This document shows positions 9,222 through 17,664 of a stretch of 35,645 nt of DNA, one piece after another (positions within the stretch are counted from its first letter, which is position 1; every line of letters begins with the position of its first letter). The DNA is taken from assembly GCA_031270825.1 (NCBI GenBank), contig JAISXH010000039.1:1-35645 (forward strand). Reading direction: 5' to 3'. The translations under genes and the position numbers were made by a program. A model generated the notes under the pieces. That model saw nothing but the letters and a program-made list of their open reading frames with translations, was not told the origin of the DNA and did no database searches. This DNA is from Bifidobacteriaceae bacterium. GTDB lineage: Bacteria; Actinomycetota; Actinomycetes; Actinomycetales; WQXJ01.

Positions 9222-9824
9222 ATGGAATCGGGGCACCGGCGACCAGGTCTGCGCGAGCTGACGGTGGGCGGGGCGCGGGTGGCCAACTGGCCGAACCTGA
9301 TCACGGTGGTGCGCACGGCGGCGGCAATCGCGCTCGGCGCAGTGGCGCTGCGCTTGGGAAGCGTCCCATTGCTGATCGCCGCCTACGCGACCTACTGGGT
9401 GGGCGACATCGCGGACGGGCGGGTGGCCCGTTGGCTCCGTCAGGAGACCAGGCTCGGGGCGGTGTTCGACATCCTGGCGGATCGCGGCTGTTCGTCGCTG
9501 TGCATCGCCACTCTGATCGTGATCCGGCCCGAATTCACGCCCGCGCTGGCGGTTTACTGGGTCCAGTTCATGGTCGTGGACGCGCTGCTGAGCTGCGCTT
9601 TCCTGCACTGGCCGATCCTCAGTCCGAACTACTTCTACAAAGTCGACCGGACCATCTACCTGTGGAACTGGTCGCCGCCGGCCAAGGCCGCCAACACCGG
9701 GCTATTGCTGCTGGTCCTGCTGACACTGCCGCCCTGGGTCGGGTTGGCGCTGGCCTGCGCGCAGCTGGTCCTCAAACTGGTTTCGGCCTGGCGGGTGGCC
9801 GCCCTGGCCACAGTCCGCACATGA
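9222..9824 (+). CDS. CDP-alcohol phosphatidyltransferase family membrane enzyme
   Basis: Enzymes of this family transfer a phosphatidyl group from CDP-diacylglycerol to an alcohol such as glycerol 3-phosphate or inositol in the membrane. The 200-aa product contains the full motif D62xxDG66xxAR70x8G79x3D83x3D87, read as DIADGRVAR then GAVFDILAD. About five or six hydrophobic segments cover most of the chain. The motif alone does not give the alcohol substrate. The ATG at 9222 is preferred: TAAAGT (9208-9213) lies 8 nt upstream and there is no ribosome binding site, so the mRNA is possibly leaderless. The upstream extension to 9069 is low-complexity and overlaps the sbcD promoter. The stop overlaps the next start by 4 bp. 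Confidence 0.88.
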   Translation: MESGHRRPGLRELTVGGARVANWPNLITVVRTAAAIALGAVALRLGSVPLLIAAYATYWVGDIADGRVARWLRQETRLGAVFDILADRGCSSLCIATLIVIRPEFTPALAVYWVQFMVVDALLSCAFLHWPILSPNYFYKVDRTIYLWNWSPPAKAANTGLLLLVLLTLPPWVGLALACAQLVLKLVSAWRVAALATVRT

Positions 9825-10699
9825 TCGAGTGGCTGGGAGTTATCGTCGGGAGCCTGGGCACTGGCTTCGCTTCCGCGGTCTTCCCAGTCGTCAACGCCGA
9901 ACTGGCGACAGGCGCCGCCGCCTGGCGCTTTGAGACCCCGCTGGCCCTGGCGGCGGTGGTCGCGTTGGCCTTGGGCCAGACCGCCGGCAAGGTGGTGGTC
10001 TACCAGGCCGCGCGGGGCGGCCGGGCGATCGGCCACCGCTGGCGCCTGCGCCGAGCCAAGCGTGCGTCGCTGAATCCCGGCCCCGCAGTCGGTCCCGCCG
10101 AGCCACCGGAATCCGCCGCCGCGTCCGCCATTGCAGCTGGAGTAAGCGCGCAGCTCGACCCGACTGCCGTCCCTGCCGTCTCGGTGGAGTCGGCCGCCCA
10201 GCCCTCTGACGGCACCGTCGCCGTCGCGTCACCCAACCTGGCCGCCGATGCCGCCCCACCCCTCGACGGCACCGTCGCCGTCGCGCAGCCCAGCCTGGCC
10301 GCCGATGCCGCCGGGCCGCTTGATCTGGCCGCGCCGCCCGTTGACCGCACGGCCGCCGTCGCGCCGCACGACCCGGCCGCCCTGCCCGTTGACCGCACGG
10401 CCGCCGTCGCGCCACCCGATCTGGCCGCCGATCCTGCCTTGCCCGGCAATCAGCCGGGTAAGGCCAAGCCCGGCCGCTGGGCGGCCCTGGGTAACCGGCT
10501 GCTCGCGGCGATGGACCGGCGCTGGCGCTCCAACGCGGTCTTGGCTCTGTCGGCGGTGGTGGGCATGCCGCCGTTGTTCGCAACCTCGATCGCGGCCGGA
10601 CTGCTGCGGCTGCGTCTGTTCGATTTCGTGGCCTGCGTGGCTGCGGGCCGCATAGTCCGCCTGTTGGTGATCGCCTGGCCGGTGCTGGCCCTCACCTGA
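9821..10699 (+). CDS. VTT/DedA-like small membrane protein with an internal Pro/Ala repeat linker
   Basis: The ATG at 9821 overlaps the stop of the phosphatidyltransferase gene (ATGA), giving a 292-aa product. The N-terminal part (about 1-70) has two hydrophobic segments including GFASAVFPVVNAEL and ALALGQTAGKVV. The C-terminal part (about 230-292) has two more, including VVGMPPLFATSIAAG and RLFDFVACVAAGR. Together they resemble a compact VTT (SNARE-associated, DedA-type) domain, a family linked to lipid scrambling. Between them lies a cytoplasm-like Ala/Pro/Asp-rich insert of about 150 residues. It holds four degenerate repeats starting DGTVAVA or DRTAAVA (10208-10441). A reading frame extends upstream to 8990 but is antisense to sbcD and overlaps the preceding gene. 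The coupling suggests a joint role in phospholipid metabolism. Confidence 0.75.
   Translation: MIEWLGVIVGSLGTGFASAVFPVVNAELATGAAAWRFETPLALAAVVALALGQTAGKVVVYQAARGGRAIGHRWRLRRAKRASLNPGPAVGPAEPPESAAASAIAAGVSAQLDPTAVPAVSVESAAQPSDGTVAVASPNLAADAAPPLDGTVAVAQPSLAADAAGPLDLAAPPVDRTAAVAPHDPAALPVDRTAAVAPPDLAADPALPGNQPGKAKPGRWAALGNRLLAAMDRRWRSNAVLALSAVVGMPPLFATSIAAGLLRLRLFDFVACVAAGRIVRLLVIAWPVLALT
10208..10441 (+). repeat. In-frame degenerate repeats in the VTT-like gene
   Basis: Four units start at 10208, 10265, 10343 and 10391. The first two begin GACGGCACCGTCGCCGTCGC and the last two GACCGCACGGCCGCCGTCGC. Unit lengths are 57, 78, 48 and about 51 bp, all multiples of three, so the frame is kept. The paired sequence classes suggest two rounds of local duplication. 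Confidence 0.8.
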
Positions 10700-10717
10700 G
10701 CCGCTTCCCGCCCACAG

Positions 10718-10890
10718 ACTCGGCGATCTGCGCCGCAGTCGCCCCCCTACCGGGTGCGCGCCCGCCGAATCCAAGCCACACCGCCACCCTACCCGCCGCA
10801 CTTAGTGCCTCACACAGACACCAACCACACCCATCACCCCAGGTCAGGGCCCTCCGACTCCAAAAAACGGCTCAACGTGACCCAACTCAG
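10718..10890. repeat. Degenerate copy A of a dispersed intergenic repeat
   Basis: This stretch, just after the VTT-like gene, begins CTCGGCGATCTGCGCCGC and ends CGTGACCCAACTCAGG. It matches copy C at 24231-24398 at both ends and in scattered blocks between (for example CAAGCC.CACA and TTAGTGCCT). The right half of the small stem-loop seen in copies B and C has decayed here. The remaining bases up to 11026 hold no supported gene. Confidence 0.55.
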
Positions 10891-11026
10891 GTCCGACCAG
10901 CCTCGCCGGTCCACAGGCGCCGCAATGGCGTGCCGCGGCCCAGCGGTTGGCGCAGGAAACGTTGATCAGGCGCCGTCCGAGACTACGGCGACCGGGCCTT
11001 GGGCATGCCCACATCGGTCAGTCCGG

Positions 11027-11081
11027 CAGGGCAAAGAAAAGCTCCGGGGCCGCCGGTGGTGTCGGTCGGCGGCCCCGGAGC
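11027..11081 (-). terminator. Strong intrinsic terminator of the large secreted-protein gene
   Basis: GCTCCGGGGCCGCC (11041-11054) pairs perfectly with 11068-11081 around a 13-base loop. Read on the minus strand, the stem is followed at once by TTTTCTTTGCCC. It starts 19 bp after the stop codon of the 890-aa secreted protein. This is the clearest rho-independent terminator in the window. Confidence 0.9.
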
Positions 11082-11099
11082 GATCTGGCGACGGCGGCG

Positions 11100-13772
11100 C
11101 TACCTGACGACTGTCAAGGCCGGCGCCGTGCCGGTGATGGTCAAGCCCTGGTAGTTCAGGGTCTGGGTGAGCTGAATGACGTTGCCCGCCTTCTCGGCCG
11201 ACGGCAGCTTGTAAGAGGTCGCGGTCGAGAACAGCGTGCCGTTGCGGGTCCAGCGGCGGGTCACCGTGGGCCAGCCCTCCGGCGCCACAGCCTTGAGGGT
11301 GGCCCCAGGTGTGGCGACGCCGTCGATCGGCGCGGCCAGCGCGCTGGGGTCGAAGACCTCAACCGTGGTGGTGGCGGTCACGCCACCGAAGGAGCCGGTG
11401 ATTGTGCAGGTCCGCCGCGACGGTGTTTCCCCGGCCGGGAAGGCGCAGCCCTCGCCCAGAGAATACGTGTAGGCGGTGCCAGCGGCGCCCGCCGGCAGAA
11501 CATTGCCGTAAGCGTCCTTCGCCACAGCCGTCACGGCCGCGCCGCCCGCATTGGTGATCGCCTTGGCCACCGGTGTCAGCGCCAAGCTGGCGGGGGCGCC
11601 CAGGCCGACCACCACTTGGGGAGATGTTCCTGTAATCGTCAAGCCCTGATAGGTCAGCTTCTGGGTCAGCGCGATCACGTTGCCAACCTTTTCGGTTGAC
11701 GGCAACCGATAGGTCGACGCGGTCGAGAACAACGTGCCGTTGCGGGTCCAGCTACGGGTTGTGGTGGGCCAGCCCTCGGGCGCCACGGCCTTGAGGGTGG
11801 AACCGGGGACTGCCTCGCCGGAAATCGGCGCCGCCAGCGCGCTGGGGTCGAAGACCTCAACCGTGGTGGTGGCGGTGACAGCGCCCAGGCTGCCGGTGAT
11901 AGTGCAGGTCCGCCGCGAAGGAGCCTCCCCGGTCGGGAACGAGCAGCCCTGGCCAAGGGAATAGGTGTAGGCGACGGCATCGGCGGCGTCGGCGATCGTG
12001 TTCCCCTTGGCGTCCTTGGCGACCACCGTGACAGCCGCCCCGCCGGCGTTGGTGATGGCCTTGGCGACAGGCGTCAACTTGAGCGACGCCGGCGCCCCGA
12101 CGCCGACAACGACCTGCGGCGAGGTGCCGGAAATGGTCAGGCCCTCATAGGTCAGAGTCTGGGTCACGGTGATCACGTTGCCGAGCTTCTCGGTGGTGGG
12201 CAGCTTGTAGGTGGCGGCAGTGGAGAACTGCTTCCCGTTGCGCAGCCAAGAGCGCTTGATCGTGGGCCAGCCTTCCGGAGCGGTGGCGCTGAGCGTCTCG
12301 CCGGGGATGGCTTCACCGGTGATCGGCGCGGCCAGGGCGGTAGCGTCGAAGACCTCAACCGCGGTCGTGGCCGTCAGCCCGTTGTACTGCGCGGTGATGG
12401 TGCAGGTGCGGCGCGATGGGGCCACACCGGCGGGGAACTGGCAAGAATCGCCCAGCGAATAGGTGATCGTGGTCGCCAGCGGCGCGGCGGGCAAGACGTT
12501 GCCGTACTCGTCGCGGGCCTCGATGGTCACATTGACCGCGTCGGTGTTGGCCACGGCCTTGCGATCGGTCTTAACCGTCAAAGTCGGGGCCTTGGGGCCG
12601 GTGTCGGTCGGCTTGCCCTGGAACAGCGCCCGCCAATCGATGTTGCGCAGCCAGTTGCGCAGGTAAGCCGCGCCGTCGTTGGCCACCCGCTGGAGCGCGG
12701 CGAAGAACGATTCGTCCGGCGTGCCGGGGGTGACGACCCAAGGCAAGGCCGCCAGGGCGGCGTTCAACTGATCCTGGGCGGTGGTTTGCAGCGCGGTGCG
12801 AACTTGGGCGCCGATCGCCTCCCAAGAGTCGGTCGAGTTCAGCGTCACCGTGACGCCGATGCCGGCCAGGCCCGCTTGCAGTTCGGCCACCAGTTGGTCC
12901 TTGACGGACTGGATGGCGGCGGCGATCCGGATCTCGATTTCATCCCGCAGCGCTCGCTGCCCGGCGTCCATGAGGATCGAAACGTAGTCCAATTCAGCCA
13001 GAGTGGCCGTGATCGAACTGGCCTTGCCGGCGGCGTTGACGTAAGCGGTGCCAGAAGCCAGCAGCTCGATGTTGCCCTGGTTCCATCCCGTCACAACGAT
13101 CTCTTTGGGGGTGTCGTTGACATTGGTCCACAAGACCTTGCGGGTATTCCAGGCCGTGATGTTGTAGTTGTAATAGGACGTGTTGGCGCCCAGGCCGAGC
13201 GCGTAGATAGGCGATCCCAGATCGCTCTTGACCTTGGTCGGAGCCGTGCCGACTGAGACCAGCGGGGCGTTCCAAACCTGATTGACCAACTGGTCCACCG
13301 AGGCCTGCTTGTCCGCGTCGATCCCGAGCGAGGCGATGATGTCCGCGACCGCGTAATCCACCGTCCGGGCCAACACCGCCTGGACGAATTCGTGCGTGAG
13401 CACGTCGCTGATCAGTTGCGACGTGGCCACGGAGTCAACCGCCTGGTCGACCAGCGCGTCAATGCGCTCATCTTGGATGTAGGCGGCGATGGCGCCCTTG
13501 ATGGACGCCTTAATCAGCGGCGTGGCCAGGTCTAACACCGCCTGCGGGTCGCCGATCGCGCTCTTGACGGTGCCTGCCACCAGATCGTGGACAGTGCCGG
13601 TGACGCCGGCGTAGGCGCTGTCTACGCTGGCCGTGATGATGCTGGTGAGCTGTTCGTGGGTGGCAACTGACTGGTCGATTTCTTCAGGGGTCTGGGCAGC
13701 CATCGCCGGAGAGGCGATCAAGCTGGCGACAAGTGCTAAAGAAACAGACGGTAGCAGCAGGCGCTTCTTCAT
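11100..13772 (-). CDS. Large secreted protein with three tandem Ig-like repeat modules
   Basis: The 890-aa product has a classical signal peptide (MKKRLLLPS..., cleavage likely after AMA near residue 26). An N-terminal alpha-helical region (about 27-380) follows, with patterns such as LVAGTVKSAIGDPQ and YIQDERIDALVDQAVDSVATSQL. The C-terminal part has three tandem modules of about 155 residues each. A module opens with a sequence like LKLTPVAKAITNAGGAAVTVVAKD, contains the block PSRRTCTITGS, then VEVFDPSALAAPI.GEA.PG.TL.A.APEGWPT and a W-x-RNG motif. These look like paired bacterial Ig-like domains. Each module has two cysteines that could form a disulfide. There is no LPxTG or choline-binding repeat, so the protein is probably released or bound non-covalently. 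An AGGA sequence precedes the ATG. The function is unknown; adhesion or envelope interaction is a guess. Confidence 0.85.
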   Translation of the reverse strand: MKKRLLLPSVSLALVASLIASPAMAAQTPEEIDQSVATHEQLTSIITASVDSAYAGVTGTVHDLVAGTVKSAIGDPQAVLDLATPLIKASIKGAIAAYIQDERIDALVDQAVDSVATSQLISDVLTHEFVQAVLARTVDYAVADIIASLGIDADKQASVDQLVNQVWNAPLVSVGTAPTKVKSDLGSPIYALGLGANTSYYNYNITAWNTRKVLWTNVNDTPKEIVVTGWNQGNIELLASGTAYVNAAGKASSITATLAELDYVSILMDAGQRALRDEIEIRIAAAIQSVKDQLVAELQAGLAGIGVTVTLNSTDSWEAIGAQVRTALQTTAQDQLNAALAALPWVVTPGTPDESFFAALQRVANDGAAYLRNWLRNIDWRALFQGKPTDTGPKAPTLTVKTDRKAVANTDAVNVTIEARDEYGNVLPAAPLATTITYSLGDSCQFPAGVAPSRRTCTITAQYNGLTATTAVEVFDATALAAPITGEAIPGETLSATAPEGWPTIKRSWLRNGKQFSTAATYKLPTTEKLGNVITVTQTLTYEGLTISGTSPQVVVGVGAPASLKLTPVAKAITNAGGAAVTVVAKDAKGNTIADAADAVAYTYSLGQGCSFPTGEAPSRRTCTITGSLGAVTATTTVEVFDPSALAAPISGEAVPGSTLKAVAPEGWPTTTRSWTRNGTLFSTASTYRLPSTEKVGNVIALTQKLTYQGLTITGTSPQVVVGLGAPASLALTPVAKAITNAGGAAVTAVAKDAYGNVLPAGAAGTAYTYSLGEGCAFPAGETPSRRTCTITGSFGGVTATTTVEVFDPSALAAPIDGVATPGATLKAVAPEGWPTVTRRWTRNGTLFSTATSYKLPSAEKAGNVIQLTQTLNYQGLTITGTAPALTVVR

Positions 13773-14025
13773 TTAGGGGGTCCTGTTCTGTGTGGCTACT
13801 GGGCAGCGCGCCCTCATCAGCGTGGGCGCTCTGAGCCCATCTTATTGCCTGCTCGAGGGCTCGGCGTACGGTCATTAACCGGGTGACGCACTGACCCCGA
13901 ACGCCAATCGCCCAAGGGGCGCGAACTGGGATGGTTCTGGGCCAACGTTTGGCGGGTGATGGGCCGGCTTCGGGCCGAACCCCGGACCCCGGACCCCGGA
14001 CCCTAGGGATGGCGCCCCGGCTAGA
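13773..14025. other. Intergenic region upstream of the secreted protein
   Basis: It contains a possible -10 (TAAGAT on the minus strand, about 13837-13842), a GCGCCC...GGGCGC hairpin nearer the gene, and a short CCCGGA-type tandem repeat at about 13980-14003 next to the rraA stop. No further gene is supported. Confidence 0.35.
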
Positions 14026-14511
14026 TCACACGATCAGCGTGTCGGCGGGCAGGACCACAATGCCGGTGGCGTCGGCGAAGACTTGATCGCCGGGTTTGAC
14101 GACGACGCCGCCGATTTCGACTGGGACGCCGACATCGCCCAACCCGCGCTTGTCGGTCTTGAGCGGGATACAGCCCAGCGCCTTGACGCCCAGGTCAAGG
14201 GTGCGCAGGACTTCCACATCTCGCACGGCGCCGCCGATCACGAAACCGTTCCAGCCGTTCGCTGCCGCCGATGCCGCGATCAGGTCTCCCAGCAGCGCTC
14301 GCCTCAGCGAACCGCCGCCGTCGACCACCAGGACGCGGCCTTGGCCGGGCGTGGCCGCCAACTCTTTGACTTTCGAGTTGTCTTCGAAGCATTTGACCGT
14401 CTGGGCTTGGCCGCCGAAGGCCTCGCGGCCGCCGAAACTGAAAAACCCGGCGGACAGGACTTGGACGGCATCGGGAAACTGATCGGCCAAATCGGGTGTG
14501 GACGGCGGCAT
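14026..14511 (-). CDS. rraA: RraA family protein (RNase E regulator / 4-hydroxy-4-methyl-2-oxoglutarate aldolase fold)
   Basis: The 161-aa product matches RraA over its whole length. Landmarks are [13 protein letters not shown] (about 22-35), [34 protein letters not shown] and [10 protein letters not shown]. In E. coli RraA inhibits the RNase E degradosome; many homologues are instead Mg-dependent aldolases acting on 4-hydroxy-4-methyl-2-oxoglutarate or oxaloacetate. Sequence at this level does not decide between the roles. The G-x-V-R-D region and the GG-R-R pattern that bind pyruvate and metal in the aldolases are present. A GAGGAG ribosome binding site lies 5 nt before the ATG. The gene is divergent from the SRP RNA gene. 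Confidence 0.93.
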   Translation of the reverse strand: MPPSTPDLADQFPDAVQVLSAGFFSFGGREAFGGQAQTVKCFEDNSKVKELAATPGQGRVLVVDGGGSLRRALLGDLIAASAAANGWNGFVIGGAVRDVEVLRTLDLGVKALGCIPLKTDKRGLGDVGVPVEIGGVVVKPGDQVFADATGIVVLPADTLIV

Positions 14512-14622
14512 GGCGGCTCCTCGGCTGGGTGGGTTCGGCGCGGCATCGACCCTGGTTTCGTGTCACGGGCACGAAGGACGCCGGAATCGACACCGCCTAA
14601 CAAACCCTAACCCCGCGTGGGC

Positions 14623-14628
14623 TACCCT
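14623..14628 (+). promoter_or_regulatory. Probable -10 element of the SRP RNA gene
   Basis: TACCCT ends 7 nt before G14636, where the base-paired 5' end of the SRP RNA begins. The spacing fits a sigma-70-type -10. No good -35 hexamer is seen at 16-18 bp upstream. Confidence 0.5.
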
Positions 14629-14635
14629 TGACACC

Positions 14636-14723
14636 GACCCCTCGCGTGGCGGCATCTCGCTGAATTCCCCCAGGGCCGGAAGGCAGCAAGGGCAGGCGGG
14701 CTCTGCTGGGTACGCGAGGGGTC
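14636..14723 (+). ncRNA. ffs: Small signal recognition particle RNA (4.5S-like)
   Basis: The universally conserved domain IV is present: CAGGGCCGGAAGGCAGCAAG with its GGAA tetraloop region and asymmetric internal loop, followed by the pairing strand GGCGGGCTCTG. The ends close the hairpin: GACCCCTCGCGT at 14636-14647 pairs with ACGCGAGGGGTC at 14712-14723. The RNA is of the short type without an Alu domain. It binds Ffh (SRP54) and targets membrane and secretory proteins to FtsY and the translocon. It sits 55 bp upstream of dnaX, a gene order seen in many Gram-positive bacteria. The exact 3' end may extend a few bases. Confidence 0.95.
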
Positions 14724-14778
14724 CTGCGCGAGTTCGCAGGTTGGCGTCTATGTCAGTGGCTGGCCGTAGGCTCATAGG

Positions 14779-17418
14779 GTGAACCAAGCGCTGTACCGCC
14801 GCTACCGGCCGCAAACGTTTAGCGAAGTGATCGGCCAGGAACACGTCACCGAGCCCTTGACTCAGGCGCTGAAGACCGGTCGGGTTTCGCACGCCTATCT
14901 GTTCTCAGGGCCGCGCGGGTGCGGCAAGACCACCTGCGCGCGCATCCTGGCCAGGTGTCTGAACTGCGAGAAGGGCCCCGCGCCGGAGCCTTGCGGCGAA
15001 TGCGCCAGCTGCCAGGAGTTGGGGCGCGGCGGGGGCGGGTCGCTGGATGTGGTGGAGATCGACGCGGCCTCGCACGGCGGCGTCGACGACACCCGCGACC
15101 TCAGAGAGAAGGCCGTCTTCGCTCCCGCCCGCGACCGCTACAAGGTGTTCGTCCTGGATGAGGCCCACATGGTTTCGCGCGAGGGCTTCAACGCCTTGCT
15201 GAAGATCGTGGAGGAGCCGCCGCCGCACGTTAAGTTCATTTTCGCGACCACCGAACCGAACAAGGTCCTGCCCACCATCCGCTCGCGATCGCACCACTAC
15301 CCCTTCCGCCTGGTCCCGCCGGGTCTGATGACCTCTTACATGGAACAGCTCAGCCGGTCTGAGGACGTCGAGGTCGCCCCCGGCGTGATGCAAATGGTGG
15401 TGAGGGCTGGAGGTGGTTCGGTCCGGGACACCGAGTCGGTCCTCGACCAGTTGATCGGCGGTTCGGTTGACGGCCGGGTCACTTATGAGAGGGCTTCTAG
15501 CCTGCTCGGGTTCACTCCGGACCAGTTGATCGGTCAGATGATCTCGGCGTTGGCGCGCGGTGATGGCGCCTCGATGTTCGCCGTGATCGAATCCGTGGTC
15601 GAATCCGGCCTGGAGCCGCATCGCTTCGCCGAAGACCTGCTCGAGCGGCTGCGCGACTTGATTGTGTTGGCCGCCGCCGGGCCCTCCGCGCGCCAGGCCT
15701 TGCGCGGCCTGCCGGAGGACCAGGTGGCGATCTTGGCGGACCAAGCCGCGCAATTCGGCCTGGTCCGCCTGACTCACGCCGCCGATTCGGTCTCGGCCGG
15801 TCTGGCCGCGATGGCGGGAGCGACTTCGCCGAGGCTGCATTTGGAGTTGTTGGCCGCCCGCACGCTGATGGCCGCCCAAGCGCCTGGCCATCAGCCCGCC
15901 TCCCAGCCGCCAGGGTCCGCCCACGTGCCCGATGCCGCCGCCGCCACTTCGCGGCCCCCCTCGCCACCCAGCGGGCGGCCCGGGGCAGCTTCGCCACCAG
16001 GTGTCCCAGGTGAGTCGCCAGCGCGCCGGGCCGCCGCCGGGCCGGCGCCGGCGCCTGTGTCTGGCCAGGACATTGACCCCGCCGCAGGCGGGAGGTCTCA
16101 GCGCTCCCCGGCTGGCGGCGCTCCAAGCGGGACGCCTCAGCGGTCTGCGGCTGGCGGCGCCCAGAGCCGTCGGTTTGTGGACTGGGAGGAACCGGCTGGC
16201 CCTGCCTCCGCGCGTCAAACACATCCGGTTCATCCAGCTCAGCGCCCGCCTTCGGGGGCTGCGACGGCGGCTGGCCAACGCCTGGATGGCGGTCGCCCGC
16301 CAGGAGACCGCAGGAGCGCCGCCCCTGCCGGTTCTGGCGAGCGTGGGCTGAGGGGCTCAGACACAGCGCCGGATCAAGGCTCAAGACGTCCGCCCTCCCG
16401 GCCGAGCGCCGGAGCGACCCCGGCGCCAAGCCCAGTGCCGCCTGAGCCGATCGAGTTCGCGCCGGCGCCAAGCCAAGCGCCGCCGAGGCCGCCGGAATCC
16501 GCAGCGCCGCCTGAGGCGCCCGAGTTCGCGCCGCCCGAATCCGCGCCGCCGACCGCGCCGGCGGAGTCCGCGCCGCCGTCTCCCTTAGGGCCGGCGTTGG
16601 GAACAGGTGGCGGACCAGAACGCGGTGGCGCCGGGCCGGACGAAGCCCGCGCCGAAGGCCCTGAATTCGGGGCGGAGGGCGACCAAGAGCGCTGGCTGCA
16701 ACTACTCGGACAGGTCAGGCGCCATTCGGTGGCAGCGTATGGTCTGCTCAGCCACAGCGCCCGGCCGGTCGGCGCCGGGCGGGGACGGCTGGCGCTGGTC
16801 TTCGCCAGCCCGGACCTGGCCGCGGCCTTCAACCGACGCTTCCATGGGCTCGTCGAGCAAGCCGCGGCGGAGGCCTTCGGCCAGCCGATCCAGGTGACCG
16901 CGACAGCAGAGGGCGAGCCCGCGACTCAGGACTCTCCTATTCACACCCCTCCTGTTCAAACCCGCCCAGTTCAAACGACGCCAGCCGATGCCCCGCCCAG
17001 CCCACCCCCGGCCGACCCGCCGCCGGCCACCGGAGCAGCGGACCGCGAGGTTTCGCGCGCCGAAGGCGCCGCCGGCCGCAGAACCCTGTCCGCCCAGGGT
17101 CATCCCGCGCCAACCGAGCCGACCGAGGCTGCGGGGGGCAGCGACCCCTGGCAGGCTCCCCCCAAATCACGCACCCAGCCGGAGGAGACGCCGGTTCCAG
17201 CAACGCCCGGAGGTTCGCCTACGGCTGGCGGCGCTCGGGGTGCGAGCGCTGCCTGGGCGGAAGAGACGGGTGACCGGTCGGCATCGGGCAAAGGGGAAGA
17301 CCTCAGGGACGAGCCGTCGCCGGATGACGCGGACGCCGGTGTGCGCGGCCTGACGGGTGTGCCGTTGGTCGTGGAGATGCTCGGGGGCGAGATCGTCGAG
17401 GAGATCGACGAGCCATAA
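14779..17418 (+). CDS. dnaX: DNA polymerase III subunit tau (DnaX) with a long Pro/Ala-rich linker
   Basis: DnaX is the clamp-loader ATPase that loads the beta clamp and links polymerase cores. The 879-aa product has an AAA+ domain with Walker A GPRGCGKTT (44-52), a zinc module Cys63/72/75/78, Walker B VLDEAH and sensor-1 ATTEPNK. The collar domain follows. A linker of about 265 residues (about 375-640) is extremely rich in Pro, Ala, Gly and Ser. A conserved C-terminal patch WLQLLGQVRRHSVAAYGLLS follows near 640, then a second disordered tail. The GTG start is supported by alignment of MNQALYRRYRPQTFSEV with the family. TAGGCT (14767-14772) ends 6 nt before the GTG, so a leaderless message is likely in addition to any read-through from ffs. 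Confidence 0.96.
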   Translation: MNQALYRRYRPQTFSEVIGQEHVTEPLTQALKTGRVSHAYLFSGPRGCGKTTCARILARCLNCEKGPAPEPCGECASCQELGRGGGGSLDVVEIDAASHGGVDDTRDLREKAVFAPARDRYKVFVLDEAHMVSREGFNALLKIVEEPPPHVKFIFATTEPNKVLPTIRSRSHHYPFRLVPPGLMTSYMEQLSRSEDVEVAPGVMQMVVRAGGGSVRDTESVLDQLIGGSVDGRVTYERASSLLGFTPDQLIGQMISALARGDGASMFAVIESVVESGLEPHRFAEDLLERLRDLIVLAAAGPSARQALRGLPEDQVAILADQAAQFGLVRLTHAADSVSAGLAAMAGATSPRLHLELLAARTLMAAQAPGHQPASQPPGSAHVPDAAAATSRPPSPPSGRPGAASPPGVPGESPARRAAAGPAPAPVSGQDIDPAAGGRSQRSPAGGAPSGTPQRSAAGGAQSRRFVDWEEPAGPASARQTHPVHPAQRPPSGAATAAGQRLDGGRPPGDRRSAAPAGSGERGLRGSDTAPDQGSRRPPSRPSAGATPAPSPVPPEPIEFAPAPSQAPPRPPESAAPPEAPEFAPPESAPPTAPAESAPPSPLGPALGTGGGPERGGAGPDEARAEGPEFGAEGDQERWLQLLGQVRRHSVAAYGLLSHSARPVGAGRGRLALVFASPDLAAAFNRRFHGLVEQAAAEAFGQPIQVTATAEGEPATQDSPIHTPPVQTRPVQTTPADAPPSPPPADPPPATGAADREVSRAEGAAGRRTLSAQGHPAPTEPTEAAGGSDPWQAPPKSRTQPEETPVPATPGGSPTAGGARGASAAWAEETGDRSASGKGEDLRDEPSPDDADAGVRGLTGVPLVVEMLGGEIVEEIDEP

Positions 17419-17558
17419 ACCGGCTGCCGAATTCGACCCCACCCGGCTCGCAAGACATCAAACTCGCCCCCTATCGGGCAAGCAAACCGTCCAATTCGAG
17501 CTGATCCGGCAGGGCGCGGTCCCGCTGTCGGCCGGTGCCGACCCGCCAGCTTGAGGGG

Positions 17559-17594
17559 GGCCCCCTGCGGTGCTCGAGAGCCTCGCAGGGGGCC
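17559..17594. terminator. GC-rich hairpin between convergent dnaX and the iron operon
   Basis: GGCCCCCTGCG (17559-17569) pairs perfectly with 17584-17594 around a 14-base loop. It lies between the stops of dnaX (plus) and the last gene of the ABC transporter operon (minus), so it may serve both. There is no T tract on either strand, so factor-independent termination is not certain. The remaining bases of the 246-bp gap show nothing else. Confidence 0.55.
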
Positions 17595-17664
17595 GTTCGC
17601 CACGCCCTCACGGGCTGTTGACACCGAGGCGTGGCGTGCAGGGCGCCATGCGGCGCCCCGGGGG

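Noticed and set aside
8990-9820. N-terminal extension of the VTT-like protein
   Set aside because: It is antisense to sbcD and overlaps the phosphatidyltransferase in another frame; the ATG at 9821 gives a proper membrane start and a coupled overlap.
14905-16471. Minus-strand frames of 457 and 319 codons inside dnaX
   Set aside because: They are shadows of the Pro/Ala-rich dnaX coding sequence.
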